From: Nocardia vinacea
GTDB taxonomy: Bacteria > Actinomycetota > Actinomycetes > Mycobacteriales > Mycobacteriaceae
NCBI RefSeq assembly: GCF_035920345.1
Contig: NZ_CP109149.1
Location: 6,944,001 to 7,008,000, forward strand
DNA length: 64,000 bases
Direction: 5' to 3'
Shown here in pieces: positions 26,735-35,764 of the stretch (position 1 is its first letter; every line of letters begins with the position of its first letter). Under the pieces are notes generated by a model. That model was not told the DNA's origin. It ran no database searches and saw only the letters and a list, made by a program, of their open reading frames with translations. The position numbers and the translations under genes are program-made.

Positions 26735-27326
26735 CCACGCGGCCGGCATCCGCCGGCCTGTCATCGCATTCGTGCCCAAGCGCCCCGGGATCGGACTCGG
26801 CATGCGCGGCCCAGAAACCCTTCAGCCAACGCTCTACTGTGACTGGTCTCCATGACAGTCTTTCGCGAACACTCCGCCAGTTCGCGCAAGTTGCTGGTTG
26901 CCCGGCAATCACGACACCAGGTGTCGAGCCGGTCGGTGAGGTGAGCCAGGGGCACCCCGTCTGCTGCCATGCGAGCTCCGCCTCCACCGCGGCGAACGCT
27001 TCGAGAAGGTGAGCCACCTCATCCGAAGCCGCCCAGTAGGGCACCGAAAGACCGCTGCGGCGCAACGTGTTATCCGTCGCCGACAGCCGTTCACCATACT
27101 CGAGAATTCGACCGAGCAGGGTCCGCGCCGCCCGATGCGCGGCGCCCCGATCGCGCAGTGTCGCGGTCTTCAGCACCGGCATCGGCCACGCGGCATCGAG
27201 CCGACCCAGTAGGCGGCGGCAGGTCTCAGTTTCCAGGAACACCAGATGCTCGACCCGGGTCGGTATCCGACCGTCTACCCGAACATGTTCGAACAGCGAC
27301 TCTTGGCTAACATGCGGATAACCCAT
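26499..27326 (-). CDS. Hypothetical protein, 3' end antisense to the ADP-ribosylglycohydrolase gene
   Basis: The frame opens at 27326 (MGYPHVSQESLFEHVRVDG) and reads as a normal soluble helical protein to about residue 195: EHLVFLETETCRRLLGRLD, LLEAFAAVEAELAW, RPVTVERWLKGFWAAHA. No family recognised. The last ~75 codons overlap the convergent ARH gene by 236 bp and become Arg/Cys/Trp-rich (CRCRRRRFRRRWRWWC), typical of antisense GC-rich sequence. The true stop has probably been lost by frameshift or deletion. The gene is likely real at its 5' end and damaged at its 3' end. Confidence 0.45.
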   Translation of the reverse strand: MGYPHVSQESLFEHVRVDGRIPTRVEHLVFLETETCRRLLGRLDAAWPMPVLKTATLRDRGAAHRAARTLLGRILEYGERLSATDNTLRRSGLSVPYWAASDEVAHLLEAFAAVEAELAWQQTGCPWLTSPTGSTPGVVIAGQPATCANWRSVRERLSWRPVTVERWLKGFWAAHAESDPGALGHECDDRPADAGRVVISTMRRTAIVERGRIQNSCARVFDRSGCTSGATPLARQAMSGVSQRSDPCGCRCRRRRFRRRWRWWCRYLRLPQYMW

Positions 27327-27353
27327 GTTAAGAGCCGATATGCGGACCCTTCC

Positions 27354-27884
27354 CTACGTTGCAGTATGAGACTTTTGCCTGCGCTTGAGCTGCGCTTCGG
27401 CTCCCTGCCGCACAATCTGACTGTCCGAATCGCCCAGCCGGACTGAGGCTGCTTCTGCTTCCAGCCCGGGTGTGCCACCAAGCGCCCAGATCGCTTTCGT
27501 TGCGAGGGCCCTGTTGTCGTCGTAGTCGAGATAATCTGGAATCCAGACCGCAGCTCGATACAACGCATCGACCGCGGTCGGTGTCCGTAGCTGCCCGAGC
27601 AGCGATACCACAGCTTCGTGCATGTAGTGCCAATCTGCTGAACTCAACTGCAACAGCGTGTCGAGATAATCCATTGTGAGCCCGAACTCGGAGCTCACAA
27701 TCAGAGCTAGTTCGACACCGTCGGCATCACGACTTTCGATCGCTTCTTTCAGCAGTTTCAATCCGAGTTCCCGACCATCGCTTGCCCCGAAGTGCCGCAG
27801 CACTTCTTCGGGCGAACCGACCCGAGTCGGATTTGCTGGGCTGTATACCAACCCTAGTATGACCTTCTCATCCTCTGGAGTCAT
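27354..27884 (-). CDS. HEAT-like repeat protein, candidate immunity protein
   Basis: A 176-aa helical protein. SADWHYMHEAVVSLLGQLRTPTAVDALYRAAV and ALATKAIWALGGTPGLEAEAASV look like HEAT/armadillo-type helical pairs, a fold used by several toxin-immunity proteins. The start is the ATG at 27884, which overlaps the TGA of the toxin-tail-like gene (ATGA), with GGAGG upstream. A GTG at 27902 would add six residues. It ends the minus operon containing the RHS toxin. The immunity assignment rests on position and fold. Confidence 0.65.
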   Translation of the reverse strand: MTPEDEKVILGLVYSPANPTRVGSPEEVLRHFGASDGRELGLKLLKEAIESRDADGVELALIVSSEFGLTMDYLDTLLQLSSADWHYMHEAVVSLLGQLRTPTAVDALYRAAVWIPDYLDYDDNRALATKAIWALGGTPGLEAEAASVRLGDSDSQIVRQGAEAQLKRRQKSHTAT

Positions 27885-28342
27885 CGTACTATCTCCCTCC
27901 ACTTGACTGTCGCATCGTTGAATATCTGCAATGCAGGAACTCGACCCAACCCAATATTGACGTGCCCCAGACCTTCACCCCCGAAGTGCGCCGCAAACTC
28001 CGGCCAACCCTTTGATACCACCGGCATATCCGGATACAGATCTTGGACGGCCTTCGCGTTGCTTCTGACACCGATTTCCGCTAGTTCGTCGATTGTTCTC
28101 GGACGGAGCTCGAATTCTAAAAGGTCGGCGGCATAGGAATCCGAAAATCCCTGAGTGGGCGAGATGAATGTTTCCCTCGTCAGGGCAATCGTGCGGTATT
28201 TGCAATGTTTTAAAGTCACACTCGCTCGCGCAAGGTCTGGACCGCGCCGAGCGGTCCGACATCCCCTCCAGCGCTGCTCACACATCGACGTGTCGCGCCG
28301 TCCGTCACTCGCAGTCCGCCGCCGAAAGTGCCGAGTGTTCAA
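27881..28342 (-). CDS. Orphan toxin-tail-like protein
   Basis: A 153-aa frame. The C-terminal ~100 residues look like a folded domain (FSDSYAADLLEFELRPRTIDELAEIGV; WPEFAAHFGGEGLGHVNIGLGRVPALQIFND). The first ~45 are Arg-rich and may be untranslated. The TTG at 28342 overlaps the previous stop (TTGA) and the end overlaps the next start (ATGA). A short domain without secretion head, between an immunity-like gene and a HEAT-like gene, is the usual form of an orphan polymorphic-toxin C-terminus. Activity unknown. Base composition is less GC-rich than in the RHS gene. Confidence 0.5.
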   Translation of the reverse strand: MNTRHFRRRTASDGRRDTSMCEQRWRGCRTARRGPDLARASVTLKHCKYRTIALTRETFISPTQGFSDSYAADLLEFELRPRTIDELAEIGVRSNAKAVQDLYPDMPVVSKGWPEFAAHFGGEGLGHVNIGLGRVPALQIFNDATVKWREIVR

Positions 28343-29073
28343 CCTTGCCGATTATCAGAAACGATATACTGCCATTTCGCTTCAAGTTGATCCATTGGAA
28401 CGATCGGCGTGCAATACTGGTCCAGTAGCGCCGCCAGTTCCCCGGTTTCGGAAAGCGAGATCCCGCAAGCTTCTCTCAGTATGCTCATCAGTTCGATCTT
28501 GTGACCTCTAAAATACCCCGTCGATTTCAGATAAGACAGTAGATCGCTCAGGGAAGTTCCACTTTTCACCAGCCGACGCACCTCAGGATAGATCACGCTC
28601 CGCTTATGGTCAGCAGCTTTGAATTGCTCGGTGAATTTGTGGCTGATAACCCAGTAGTCATATTCCTCTCGAGAAGTGGCGCAGAGTTGCTTACCGTCGA
28701 GCGACATTGCGATGAACTCGGGAGAGTTCGTAATCGCAATAATTCGGGAGGGAAGCCTTTCCCCTACCGTGTCTTGGACACATAACCAGCCGGCATGACT
28801 ACTGCCTGGTCCCGGAAGTATGAGCAGGAACTTACCTGCATTTGCGTAGAGGGACACGGCGTTGGCTTCGGCATGCCACAGCCTGTCCAGCTCGCCGAGC
28901 GCGTCGTCTGAGCGGTAGGGGACTGTGTATTTCGGCTCCACTTCGCCGCCGTTTACGGCCTGCATTGCTTGCGATGGCGAGGGAACGCCTTCTGTGCTGT
29001 CGGAGCAAATGGCGAGGCCGATCGATGTCAGTGACTGGCGCAGCTCTTCAGATAGGATCGCCGGAGTACTCAT
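28339..29073 (-). CDS. Likely immunity protein of the RHS toxin
   Basis: A 244-aa soluble protein starting 45 bp after the RHS toxin stop. Segments include LTSIGLAICSDSTEG, FLLILPGPGSSHAGWLCVQD, SRIIAITNSPEFIAMSLDG and VSDNRQG at the end; no signal peptide or membrane segment. No family recognised. The gene directly after a polymorphic toxin is normally its immunity gene, so this is the prime candidate. Its lower GC, compared with the RHS body, matches the common exchange of toxin tip and immunity gene as a cassette. Confidence 0.65.
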   Translation of the reverse strand: MSTPAILSEELRQSLTSIGLAICSDSTEGVPSPSQAMQAVNGGEVEPKYTVPYRSDDALGELDRLWHAEANAVSLYANAGKFLLILPGPGSSHAGWLCVQDTVGERLPSRIIAITNSPEFIAMSLDGKQLCATSREEYDYWVISHKFTEQFKAADHKRSVIYPEVRRLVKSGTSLSDLLSYLKSTGYFRGHKIELMSILREACGISLSETGELAALLDQYCTPIVPMDQLEAKWQYIVSDNRQG

Positions 29074-29118
29074 TCGCAGGCTCCTTCGTCTGGGCGGCTA
29101 CTGATGCGGTCACTTCTT

Positions 29119-32100
29119 TCAGTAGAAGAAGTGGTGGTCGCCGTGCGGCCCATCAATGCTCCCGTATCGCTGGAATGTTTCATTGTATCGACTCCCTCCG
29201 GGAGGTCCTGGAGAGTTGTCCCATCCGAAGTTGACCCCAGTTTGCGTTGACTCACCTTTGGGCTGTCCGGCGTGAAAGTGCGTTCCGGCCGGATCATCGG
29301 TGTGTTCCACGATCACCCGTGACCCTTGCTCCATCTCGAATTGCCTGAAATTCCCCCAGTGCGTCGGATCGGGCGAGTAGAAATGGCCAGGAACATGGGC
29401 GTATCGGACGTCTCCCATTACTGTCCACTCGGCATCGGGAGTCCTTCCGTAGGGGACACCTGCTGCTTCGAAAGCTGCGCGCTCCGCATCGTCTCGTGTT
29501 TCGAACCTTTTGCCACATTCCTCGGGGATCAGGCCGAGTGGATCGCTCCAGCTGAGTGGGTTGTGTGGATAGGTGTTCGGGTTGGGCGCAGGCGCGAGAC
29601 CGAGGGGGTCTTGGGTGAGGTAACGGCCCGTGGCTGGGTCGTACACGCGTTGGTAGTTGTAGTTGAGACCGGTTTCCGCGTCGTGAATTTGGCCAGGGAA
29701 GCGGAGGGGGCTGGCGGCGGTGCCGTGCCAGGTGGTCCGTCCCCAGAGGTCGGTCGTGGAGGTGGCGGTGCTGTGGCCGTTGCTGGGGTCGATGAGTTCG
29801 ATAGGGGTACCGACGAGGTCGGTGACGATAGCGAAGAATTCTCGGTCGACCGCAGCCTGATCAGTCTCTTGTGTGATGGGTGTGTAGCTGCCGGGCTGGT
29901 ATTGCCAGCGTGTAGTTGCACTGGGCGTGGATTGTTCGATGAGGTGGGTGGCGTCCCAGGTGTAGTCCGTTTGCTCGACGACAGTGCCGTCGGTGGTGAG
30001 TTGCTGTTTGGTGGTGCGGCGGCCGAGCGCGTCATAGGTGTATCGCCACCACTGATGATCGGGGGTCCATACGTCGGTGAGCTGGTCGAACCCGTTGTAG
30101 CGGTAGTGCCAAACGTCGGGTTTGTGAGACAGGCGAGTAGTGGTCTTGCGGATGAGTCGACCTGCCCGGTCGTAGTGGTAGCGGGTGCGTCCGTCGCGGA
30201 TGAGGAGGTTGTTGCGGTATTCACGCAGGTTGTCGGCACCCGTGTCTTCGCCACGGGTGATACCCGATGCACCGGGCGGCCGAACGAGGTCGGAGTCGGG
30301 GTCGGCGGCAAGCAGTGTGCTTGTGACGTTGCCCAGGGCGTCGTAGCTGTACTGTTCGGCAAGCGCACCGTGTGAGGAGATACGGGTGACGCGGCCGACC
30401 GCATCCAGGACAAAATCACGCTGACCGGTCACCACACCATCGGAACCGGTAGCGATATGGCCGGTGAGGTATCCGTCGGGACGATAGATGTACTCGTCGG
30501 ATCGCACCTGCCGCGGGCTGGGGCGCACGGAGGGCCCGAGATCAAGCGCCAGCGAAGTGCCCGGATAGGCAGTGACTTCTTGATGAGTGACGTAGCCAAT
30601 GCTGGTCAGGATGCGGTCGATTGCAATTTCGTCCACACGCCAGCCGATGGGACGGCCGATCGAGTCATGGGTGAAGGTGATGTCGTGGTCGTTAGTTTTG
30701 AGGGCTCGGACGCGTCCGGTGAAGTCGTAATGCCAGTCAGTAGTGGCGCCGGAGGGAGTGGTTCGGCGCGTGCGGCGGCTCTGTCGGTCGTGTTCGAAGG
30801 TCGTGACGGAGTGACCGTCGAGCTTCTGAGAAGCGACGCGCCCCGTCACGGTGTAGATGAATTCGAGAGTGTGAGTGGGGGTTTCGCTAGTTCCGGTGTC
30901 GGCGGTTAGGACGCGACCGGCGGGGTCGCGAGTGTAGCGGATCCATTCGCCTGTGTCGGCGACGATCTGGGTGAGCCGGCCGAGGACATCGTGAGTGTGG
31001 TGGCGGCTGACTCCCGTTGCCGGGGTGACGGTGGCGATGCGTCCGGCCTGGTCGTGGGCGTAGCTGGTGGTGGCGCCGGTGTAGTCGATCTCGGAGATCA
31101 ACCGGCCAGCGGGATCGTATGTGTAGCTCCAGGGTTGGCCGAGGGGGTTGGTGACCGCGGTGAGTCGGCGTTGGGTGTCCCAGGTGTAGCGAGTGGTCGA
31201 GCCGTCGGGCTCTGTGCGTGTTTGCAGCAGGTCGAAGGCGCCGTAGTCGAAGGTGGTGACAGTGTCGGCGCGGGTGGTGTGGGTTAGGACATTTCCTTCG
31301 CTGTCATATGTCCAGGATTCTGTGTAGCCGTCAGGGTCGGTGCGGCGCAGCAGTTTTCCATCGGGTCGCCATTCGTAGCGAGTCACGGCGCTGAGTGGGT
31401 CGATTACCTCGTAGGGGCGGCCGAAGCTATCACGTTCGATGGTGGTGACCGCCCCCAGCGGGTCGACCATTCGGACCGGGAGTCCGGCTGTGTTCACCTC
31501 GACGGCGGTGCGTGCACCGCCTGCGTCGGTCACCTCGGCAACGGCACCGTTGGGGTGATAGGAGTAGGTGGTCCTGGCTCCGGCAGCGTCCACGGTCGCA
31601 GCGAGGTCGCCGTTCTTGTTCCACTCCTGGTGCCGAACTGCGCCGTCAGCGTCGGTGAATCGCGTGGGACGGTTGCGCCACATGTACTCGATCTCGACGG
31701 AATTGCCGTCGGGGCGCAGGATTTCACTGACGTCACCGTCGCTCGTGTAACGGTATCGGGTCACCGTGCCGTCGGGTGCGATCACTTTCAGGGGTCGACG
31801 GTCGGCGTTGTAGTCGATGTGGGTGCGGCCACCGGAGGGATCGACCAGGTCGCGCAGCCGCAGATCTCGGTCGAAGCCGTGGGTGGTTGTCGCGCCAAGG
31901 GAGTCGGTGAGAGTAGTGAGACTGCCGGTGCCGTCGGGGAATTCGAGGTATTCATAGTCGGTGTCGAGGACTCCGGCGGTGCCGCGCTGGTAGATGACGC
32001 GCCCGGACTCATCGTAGGTGTTGACCATGCGGTTGCCGTTGGAGTCGGTCCAGGACGTCATCCGGTGTTCGACGTCGTAGGTGTAGCTGGTGGTAGCGCC

Positions 32101-34641
32101 GACGGCATTGATCACTGCCGACAGCTCGCCAGCGTCGTATGTGAATTGCCTTACCGGGGTGCTGGTTTCGGCGCCATGTCGGTCGGCACCCAGGACTGAC
32201 AGGCTGGTCACCCGTCCTGCGGAGGTTTCGACGCGGACTCGATACCCACCGGAGTGTGAGATTTCCACCGGTGCGCCATCGGTGTTGTAGTGGAAGCGGA
32301 TTCGGTTGCGGTGGCGGTCGGTGATCGCAGAGATTGCGTAGTTGCCCAGGCGGGAGTCGATACCGCCTAATGCGGATTCGGGAGCGAAGTGCCGGATTAG
32401 TTCGCGGTGTTGGTCCCATACTCGGTAGCCGCCGACCTCGGTGCGAGTCAATGTCCATCGCTGGCCGCCGGTGATCGGCTCTACGGCGACTCCGACCTCT
32501 GCGTGCGGGTAGGCCAGCATAATGCCGTCTTCGCCGATGAAGGTGACGCCCTCGTGCTCGACGACAAGGCGCATGTCCAGCGTCGCCGACCAGGAGGGAC
32601 CGAACCAGCGGCCGAATCGGTAGTTCGAGCTGTGCGTGCGACGCAGTGTGAGCGCCAGTACGCCCGGTAGATCGAGATCGGTTTCGGGGAGAAGAAATTC
32701 GCCGGTCGCGATGTCGACAGGGTCGTCGGAGCAGGTCTTCTGGTTCGGGGTTTGGTCTTTCTCCGGGCCGGATTCCTCTGCCTTGCCGTGTGCGCCGCTA
32801 TCGGCGTCGGCGCGGTCCTGCGGCGTGGGATTGTCCTGCGCACCATCGTGGTGTGTTGGCTGCTGTTCCGAGGCCGGTTTGTCGTGTGCGCCCGGTGTTG
32901 TGTCGTGACCGTCCGGGTGGGTCGGATTTCCGTCGTGAGCCTGCTGTGGACCGTTGCTGCCGTGGTCTGTTGGTGTGCTGGGTGAATCTGCGTGGGGAGT
33001 TGGGTTCGAGTCAGGACGTTGGTTCGGTGTTTCGGGCTCGGTGCGCATCAGCGCATCGGAATCCGGTCGCGTTGAGGGCGAATCGGGGTGCTGCTCATGG
33101 GGTGTGTCGCTCGGGTGCTCGCCGGTTGGATGTGGCTGCGATACAGGCTGTTCGGAATGCGTCTGCTGCGGTGAGTCCGGCTGAGTGTGTCCTGGTGTGG
33201 TGTTGTCGGATGCTGGTGTGCCGGAGTCCGGTGTGTGGGTGGGGGTTTCGGGTTGTGGTGTGGTTGTGCCCGGTTGCGTTGGCGATTCGGTTGTCGGGTG
33301 TGGTTGTGTGCCGGGCTCGCTGGTGCTTGGGTGGGTTCCGGTGGGTGTGCCCGGCTCGCTCGCGGTCGTGGTTGGTGACGGCGCTTCGGTTGTCGGGTGT
33401 GTGCTCGTTGGTGCGCCCGGTTCGTGCGGAGTCGACGATGGACTGTGGGGCGTGGAGCTCGGGGTATGTGGGGTGGTGTGCGGGGCGTGTTCTGCCGCGC
33501 TGGCCACGGTGTGGGTCGCTTTGCTGACCTTCGAGACGTCACCGATCTTGTCCAGCGCCGACAGGGCAGGTTTGGCCGCGCCCGCACCGCCGGTGCCGAC
33601 GGTGGTGATCAGGTCACCGGTGAGAGACCCCAGAAACTCCGACGGGTTCTTGCGCGCACCGGACAGGATCGAGGACACCGTCGCTCCGGGATCGGCCGCC
33701 GCAACCACCAACCCGGTGCCCAGATCCGACATGCCCGAGAAGTATTCGGCCGGATGGGTCAGGTTGTAGGCGTCCATCGGGCTGACCTGCCGCACGAACT
33801 GCACGATCCCGGTGAAACTGGTCAGCAACCCGGAGGTGAAGTTCAGCTTCGCCTGATCCAACGCCCCCGACAGATCCGAGACATTGTCTGTCCAGCGTTC
33901 GGTGAACGGCGGCTCGGTCGGGGCGGCCTCGGTCGCCGCCGCCAACGCCGCCGCCGCCGAGGCCGCTGCGCTGTCCCGTTGGGTGCGTGCGCCGCGCAGG
34001 ATCTCGCGGGCCTCGTTGTGGATCGAGGTCCACGTGTCGGTCAGTGGTGTCTTGCGTTTCTGCTCATCCGACAGGGCGTTCCACTGGTTCTTCTTGGTGG
34101 TTTCCTCGGTTTCGGCTGCTTCCCATTTCGCGATCGCGTCAGCGGCTTTGGTTTGCGCGGCGGTGACCTCGTGGTACCAGCCGTCGAGCACACCCGATGC
34201 CTTGTGCATCGCATCAGCGCCCTCCCACCACAGCTTCGGCTGTTTCGCGAACTCGGTATGGAACTCCTCCGCCGCCGACCCGGTCCAGTCCGCGGTGTTC
34301 ACCGTGCGCAGCGCGTCACCGGTCTTGCCGATCGAATCGCCCATCTTCTGCAGCGCTTCGACGGCGTCGTGGATCGCTGAGGGCTCGCCCCGGATCAGTT
34401 CTTTCGGGTCGGTGGTCTGTCCGAGTTCGCGTTCCTTTATTTCACCGCCAGCCAGATCGGCGATCTTGTCCCCGAGATCGTCGAGGTTCTCCGCGACCCC
34501 GTCGGCACCGACCTTGCGCGCCAGCCCCGCCGCCGCGTCCAAACCGGCATCGGCGAGCTCACCGGCCTTCTGCGTGGCCGATTCGACGCCGTGCTCGACC
34601 GCGTCACCAACCTTGTTGACGAAATCACCGAGACCACTCAC
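29119..34641 (-). CDS. RHS-repeat polymorphic toxin with WXG/ESX-type N-terminus
   Basis: An 1840-aa modular toxin. Residues ~1-250 are helical with ADWTGSAAEEFHTEF near 125, a WXG-type type VII export head. About 300-375 is Gly/Ala-rich and hydrophobic; ~385-640 is a Pro/Thr/His/Ser-rich linker. DUF6531 starts near 650 (CSDDPVDIATGEFLLPETDL), followed by YD/RHS repeats to ~1630 that form the shell. The core boundary is GRYLTQDPLGLAPAPNPNTY...DPLGL (~1670-1705). The last ~135 residues are the toxin tip, ending in GTHFHAGQPKG and DGPHGDHHFFY; its His pattern suggests a metal or nuclease-type site but the family is not recognised. GTG start abuts the upstream stop. Confidence 0.9.
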   Translation of the reverse strand: MSGLGDFVNKVGDAVEHGVESATQKAGELADAGLDAAAGLARKVGADGVAENLDDLGDKIADLAGGEIKERELGQTTDPKELIRGEPSAIHDAVEALQKMGDSIGKTGDALRTVNTADWTGSAAEEFHTEFAKQPKLWWEGADAMHKASGVLDGWYHEVTAAQTKAADAIAKWEAAETEETTKKNQWNALSDEQKRKTPLTDTWTSIHNEAREILRGARTQRDSAAASAAAALAAATEAAPTEPPFTERWTDNVSDLSGALDQAKLNFTSGLLTSFTGIVQFVRQVSPMDAYNLTHPAEYFSGMSDLGTGLVVAAADPGATVSSILSGARKNPSEFLGSLTGDLITTVGTGGAGAAKPALSALDKIGDVSKVSKATHTVASAAEHAPHTTPHTPSSTPHSPSSTPHEPGAPTSTHPTTEAPSPTTTASEPGTPTGTHPSTSEPGTQPHPTTESPTQPGTTTPQPETPTHTPDSGTPASDNTTPGHTQPDSPQQTHSEQPVSQPHPTGEHPSDTPHEQHPDSPSTRPDSDALMRTEPETPNQRPDSNPTPHADSPSTPTDHGSNGPQQAHDGNPTHPDGHDTTPGAHDKPASEQQPTHHDGAQDNPTPQDRADADSGAHGKAEESGPEKDQTPNQKTCSDDPVDIATGEFLLPETDLDLPGVLALTLRRTHSSNYRFGRWFGPSWSATLDMRLVVEHEGVTFIGEDGIMLAYPHAEVGVAVEPITGGQRWTLTRTEVGGYRVWDQHRELIRHFAPESALGGIDSRLGNYAISAITDRHRNRIRFHYNTDGAPVEISHSGGYRVRVETSAGRVTSLSVLGADRHGAETSTPVRQFTYDAGELSAVINAVGATTSYTYDVEHRMTSWTDSNGNRMVNTYDESGRVIYQRGTAGVLDTDYEYLEFPDGTGSLTTLTDSLGATTTHGFDRDLRLRDLVDPSGGRTHIDYNADRRPLKVIAPDGTVTRYRYTSDGDVSEILRPDGNSVEIEYMWRNRPTRFTDADGAVRHQEWNKNGDLAATVDAAGARTTYSYHPNGAVAEVTDAGGARTAVEVNTAGLPVRMVDPLGAVTTIERDSFGRPYEVIDPLSAVTRYEWRPDGKLLRRTDPDGYTESWTYDSEGNVLTHTTRADTVTTFDYGAFDLLQTRTEPDGSTTRYTWDTQRRLTAVTNPLGQPWSYTYDPAGRLISEIDYTGATTSYAHDQAGRIATVTPATGVSRHHTHDVLGRLTQIVADTGEWIRYTRDPAGRVLTADTGTSETPTHTLEFIYTVTGRVASQKLDGHSVTTFEHDRQSRRTRRTTPSGATTDWHYDFTGRVRALKTNDHDITFTHDSIGRPIGWRVDEIAIDRILTSIGYVTHQEVTAYPGTSLALDLGPSVRPSPRQVRSDEYIYRPDGYLTGHIATGSDGVVTGQRDFVLDAVGRVTRISSHGALAEQYSYDALGNVTSTLLAADPDSDLVRPPGASGITRGEDTGADNLREYRNNLLIRDGRTRYHYDRAGRLIRKTTTRLSHKPDVWHYRYNGFDQLTDVWTPDHQWWRYTYDALGRRTTKQQLTTDGTVVEQTDYTWDATHLIEQSTPSATTRWQYQPGSYTPITQETDQAAVDREFFAIVTDLVGTPIELIDPSNGHSTATSTTDLWGRTTWHGTAASPLRFPGQIHDAETGLNYNYQRVYDPATGRYLTQDPLGLAPAPNPNTYPHNPLSWSDPLGLIPEECGKRFETRDDAERAAFEAAGVPYGRTPDAEWTVMGDVRYAHVPGHFYSPDPTHWGNFRQFEMEQGSRVIVEHTDDPAGTHFHAGQPKGESTQTGVNFGWDNSPGPPGGSRYNETFQRYGSIDGPHGDHHFFY

Positions 34642-35250
34642 CTATTCGCCCCCACCTTGGCCATTCATGATCTCCGCCGCCCGCTCGGCAGCACCGGTAT
34701 TCCAATGCCGCGGGATCCCCGGTATCGGACCGTTGTTACCCAACGCGTCCGGGCCCACCGCCTCGATCACCTTGACGTTCGTGCCGATATGAGTGAACGC
34801 GTTCTGGAACGATTCGGCGCTGTAATCGGTGTGGCGGATCTGGTTGAACTGGTTGTCGGCCAACGTGTCTCCCCACGACCGCGCATCTATCTCTTCCTTC
34901 GACAGATGCGGGTTGCCCGTCAGCTGCGTGAACATCTCCTTGAACGTGTTCGAGAACTTCTCATCCATGATGTGATAGCGCCCCGCCGCCAACCCCAACG
35001 TCTTCGCGATCTCGTTGCCCGCCTGCACCAGCGCCCGCACACCCCATGACCAGCGCTCGGTGAAGGTCTCGAAAGCGCTCTGCACCGACGCCTTACCCGC
35101 CTCCATCGGCGACAGGGTCAACAACGAGAACCCGCGCCCCATCGCCCCGGTCTCCCCGACACCCAGATCCGACAGCTCACTGATGACCCCGGTGATCCCT
35201 TCCGCCGCCTGCTGCAGTACTGCGGGATCCACATTCAACTGGTCCCCCAC
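34642..35250 (-). CDS. WXG100-like protein paired with the RHS toxin
   Basis: A 202-aa helical protein from the GTG at 35250, six bases after GGGAGG; an upstream in-frame extension lacks an RBS. VDPAVLQQAAEGITGVISELSDLG and FETFTERWSWGVRALVQAGNEIAKTLGLAAGRY form the two-helix hairpin with a WSWG turn of WXG100-superfamily proteins. The C-terminal half (EEIDARSWGDTLADNQFNQI) is family-specific. Its stop abuts the RHS start codon with no gap, suggesting a secretion partner for the toxin. Confidence 0.72.
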   Translation of the reverse strand: MGDQLNVDPAVLQQAAEGITGVISELSDLGVGETGAMGRGFSLLTLSPMEAGKASVQSAFETFTERWSWGVRALVQAGNEIAKTLGLAAGRYHIMDEKFSNTFKEMFTQLTGNPHLSKEEIDARSWGDTLADNQFNQIRHTDYSAESFQNAFTHIGTNVKVIEAVGPDALGNNGPIPGIPRHWNTGAAERAAEIMNGQGGGE

Positions 35251-35252
35251 CG

Positions 35253-35663
35253 CTACCTCCCGTCCCCGACAGAATCCTCGGACACCTGCGGCGGAAACGC
35301 CATCGGCGCCGAACCGGTGATATCGACAGCCACACCGGTGGGCTCCGAACGCCCCGAGGCGTACTCGACCAGCCGCCACCCCAACAGCGACTGATACCGA
35401 TACTCCTGATCACCAGCGACGCCCCGCGCAGCCATATAGCGGGCGTACTCCTCGACGCTGGTGAACGCGCAGATCCAATCGACACCCCCGAGCCGGGCCG
35501 TGTACAGGCGATCATCATCAACCAACGGCACCAATAAACCAGCCTGCCCGAACGCCGCCGCCAGCACCTCCGGCTGCCCGAAACCGGCATAGAAAGCAGC
35601 GATCTCCGCTCGCAACGCGGCACCACTGTCGAATTCAGCCAATCGCCTAGCCACCCCGCTCAC
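35253..35663 (-). CDS. SseB-like domain protein
   Basis: A 136-aa protein that heads the RHS operon, 2 bp before the WXG-like gene. FGQPEVLAAAFGQAGLLVPLVDDDRLY, WICAFTSVEEYARYMAARG and TGVAVDITGSAPMAFP match the SseB N-terminal fold, frequent in actinobacterial ESX/polymorphic-toxin operons and thought to bind or chaperone effectors. GTG start at 35663. The domain assignment is moderately sure; the chaperone role is inference. Confidence 0.65.
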   Translation of the reverse strand: MSGVARRLAEFDSGAALRAEIAAFYAGFGQPEVLAAAFGQAGLLVPLVDDDRLYTARLGGVDWICAFTSVEEYARYMAARGVAGDQEYRYQSLLGWRLVEYASGRSEPTGVAVDITGSAPMAFPPQVSEDSVGDGR

Positions 35664-35671
35664 GATCTATC

Positions 35672-35764
35672 GGCCACCCACCAAACCAGGCCCATCGCAG
35701 CATACCTATGGCTCGGTGGCCGCCATCCGATCCAGAAACGCTTGCCCCCGGGCTGGAACTACAT
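35672..35764. repeat. 93-bp direct repeat, copy B (partner at 19095-19187)
   Basis: Same orientation as copy A, with conserved blocks CACCAAACCA, TCCAGAAACGCTTGC and GGAACTACAT. Here it is just upstream of the RHS operon. On the minus strand it reads GQAFLDRMAATEP then TAG, matching LQAFLDRVAASEP then TGA in copy A; several changes are synonymous or conservative. Confidence 0.8.

Noticed and set aside
29326..30375. A 349-aa plus-strand frame opposite the RHS toxin
   Set aside because: Gly/Val-rich antisense of the YD repeats, with no independent start signal.
30457..33769. Several plus-strand Val/Gly-rich or Cys/Trp-rich frames over the RHS gene
   Set aside because: They are complements of the RHS repeats and Pro/Thr linker, with no start signals or domain patterns.
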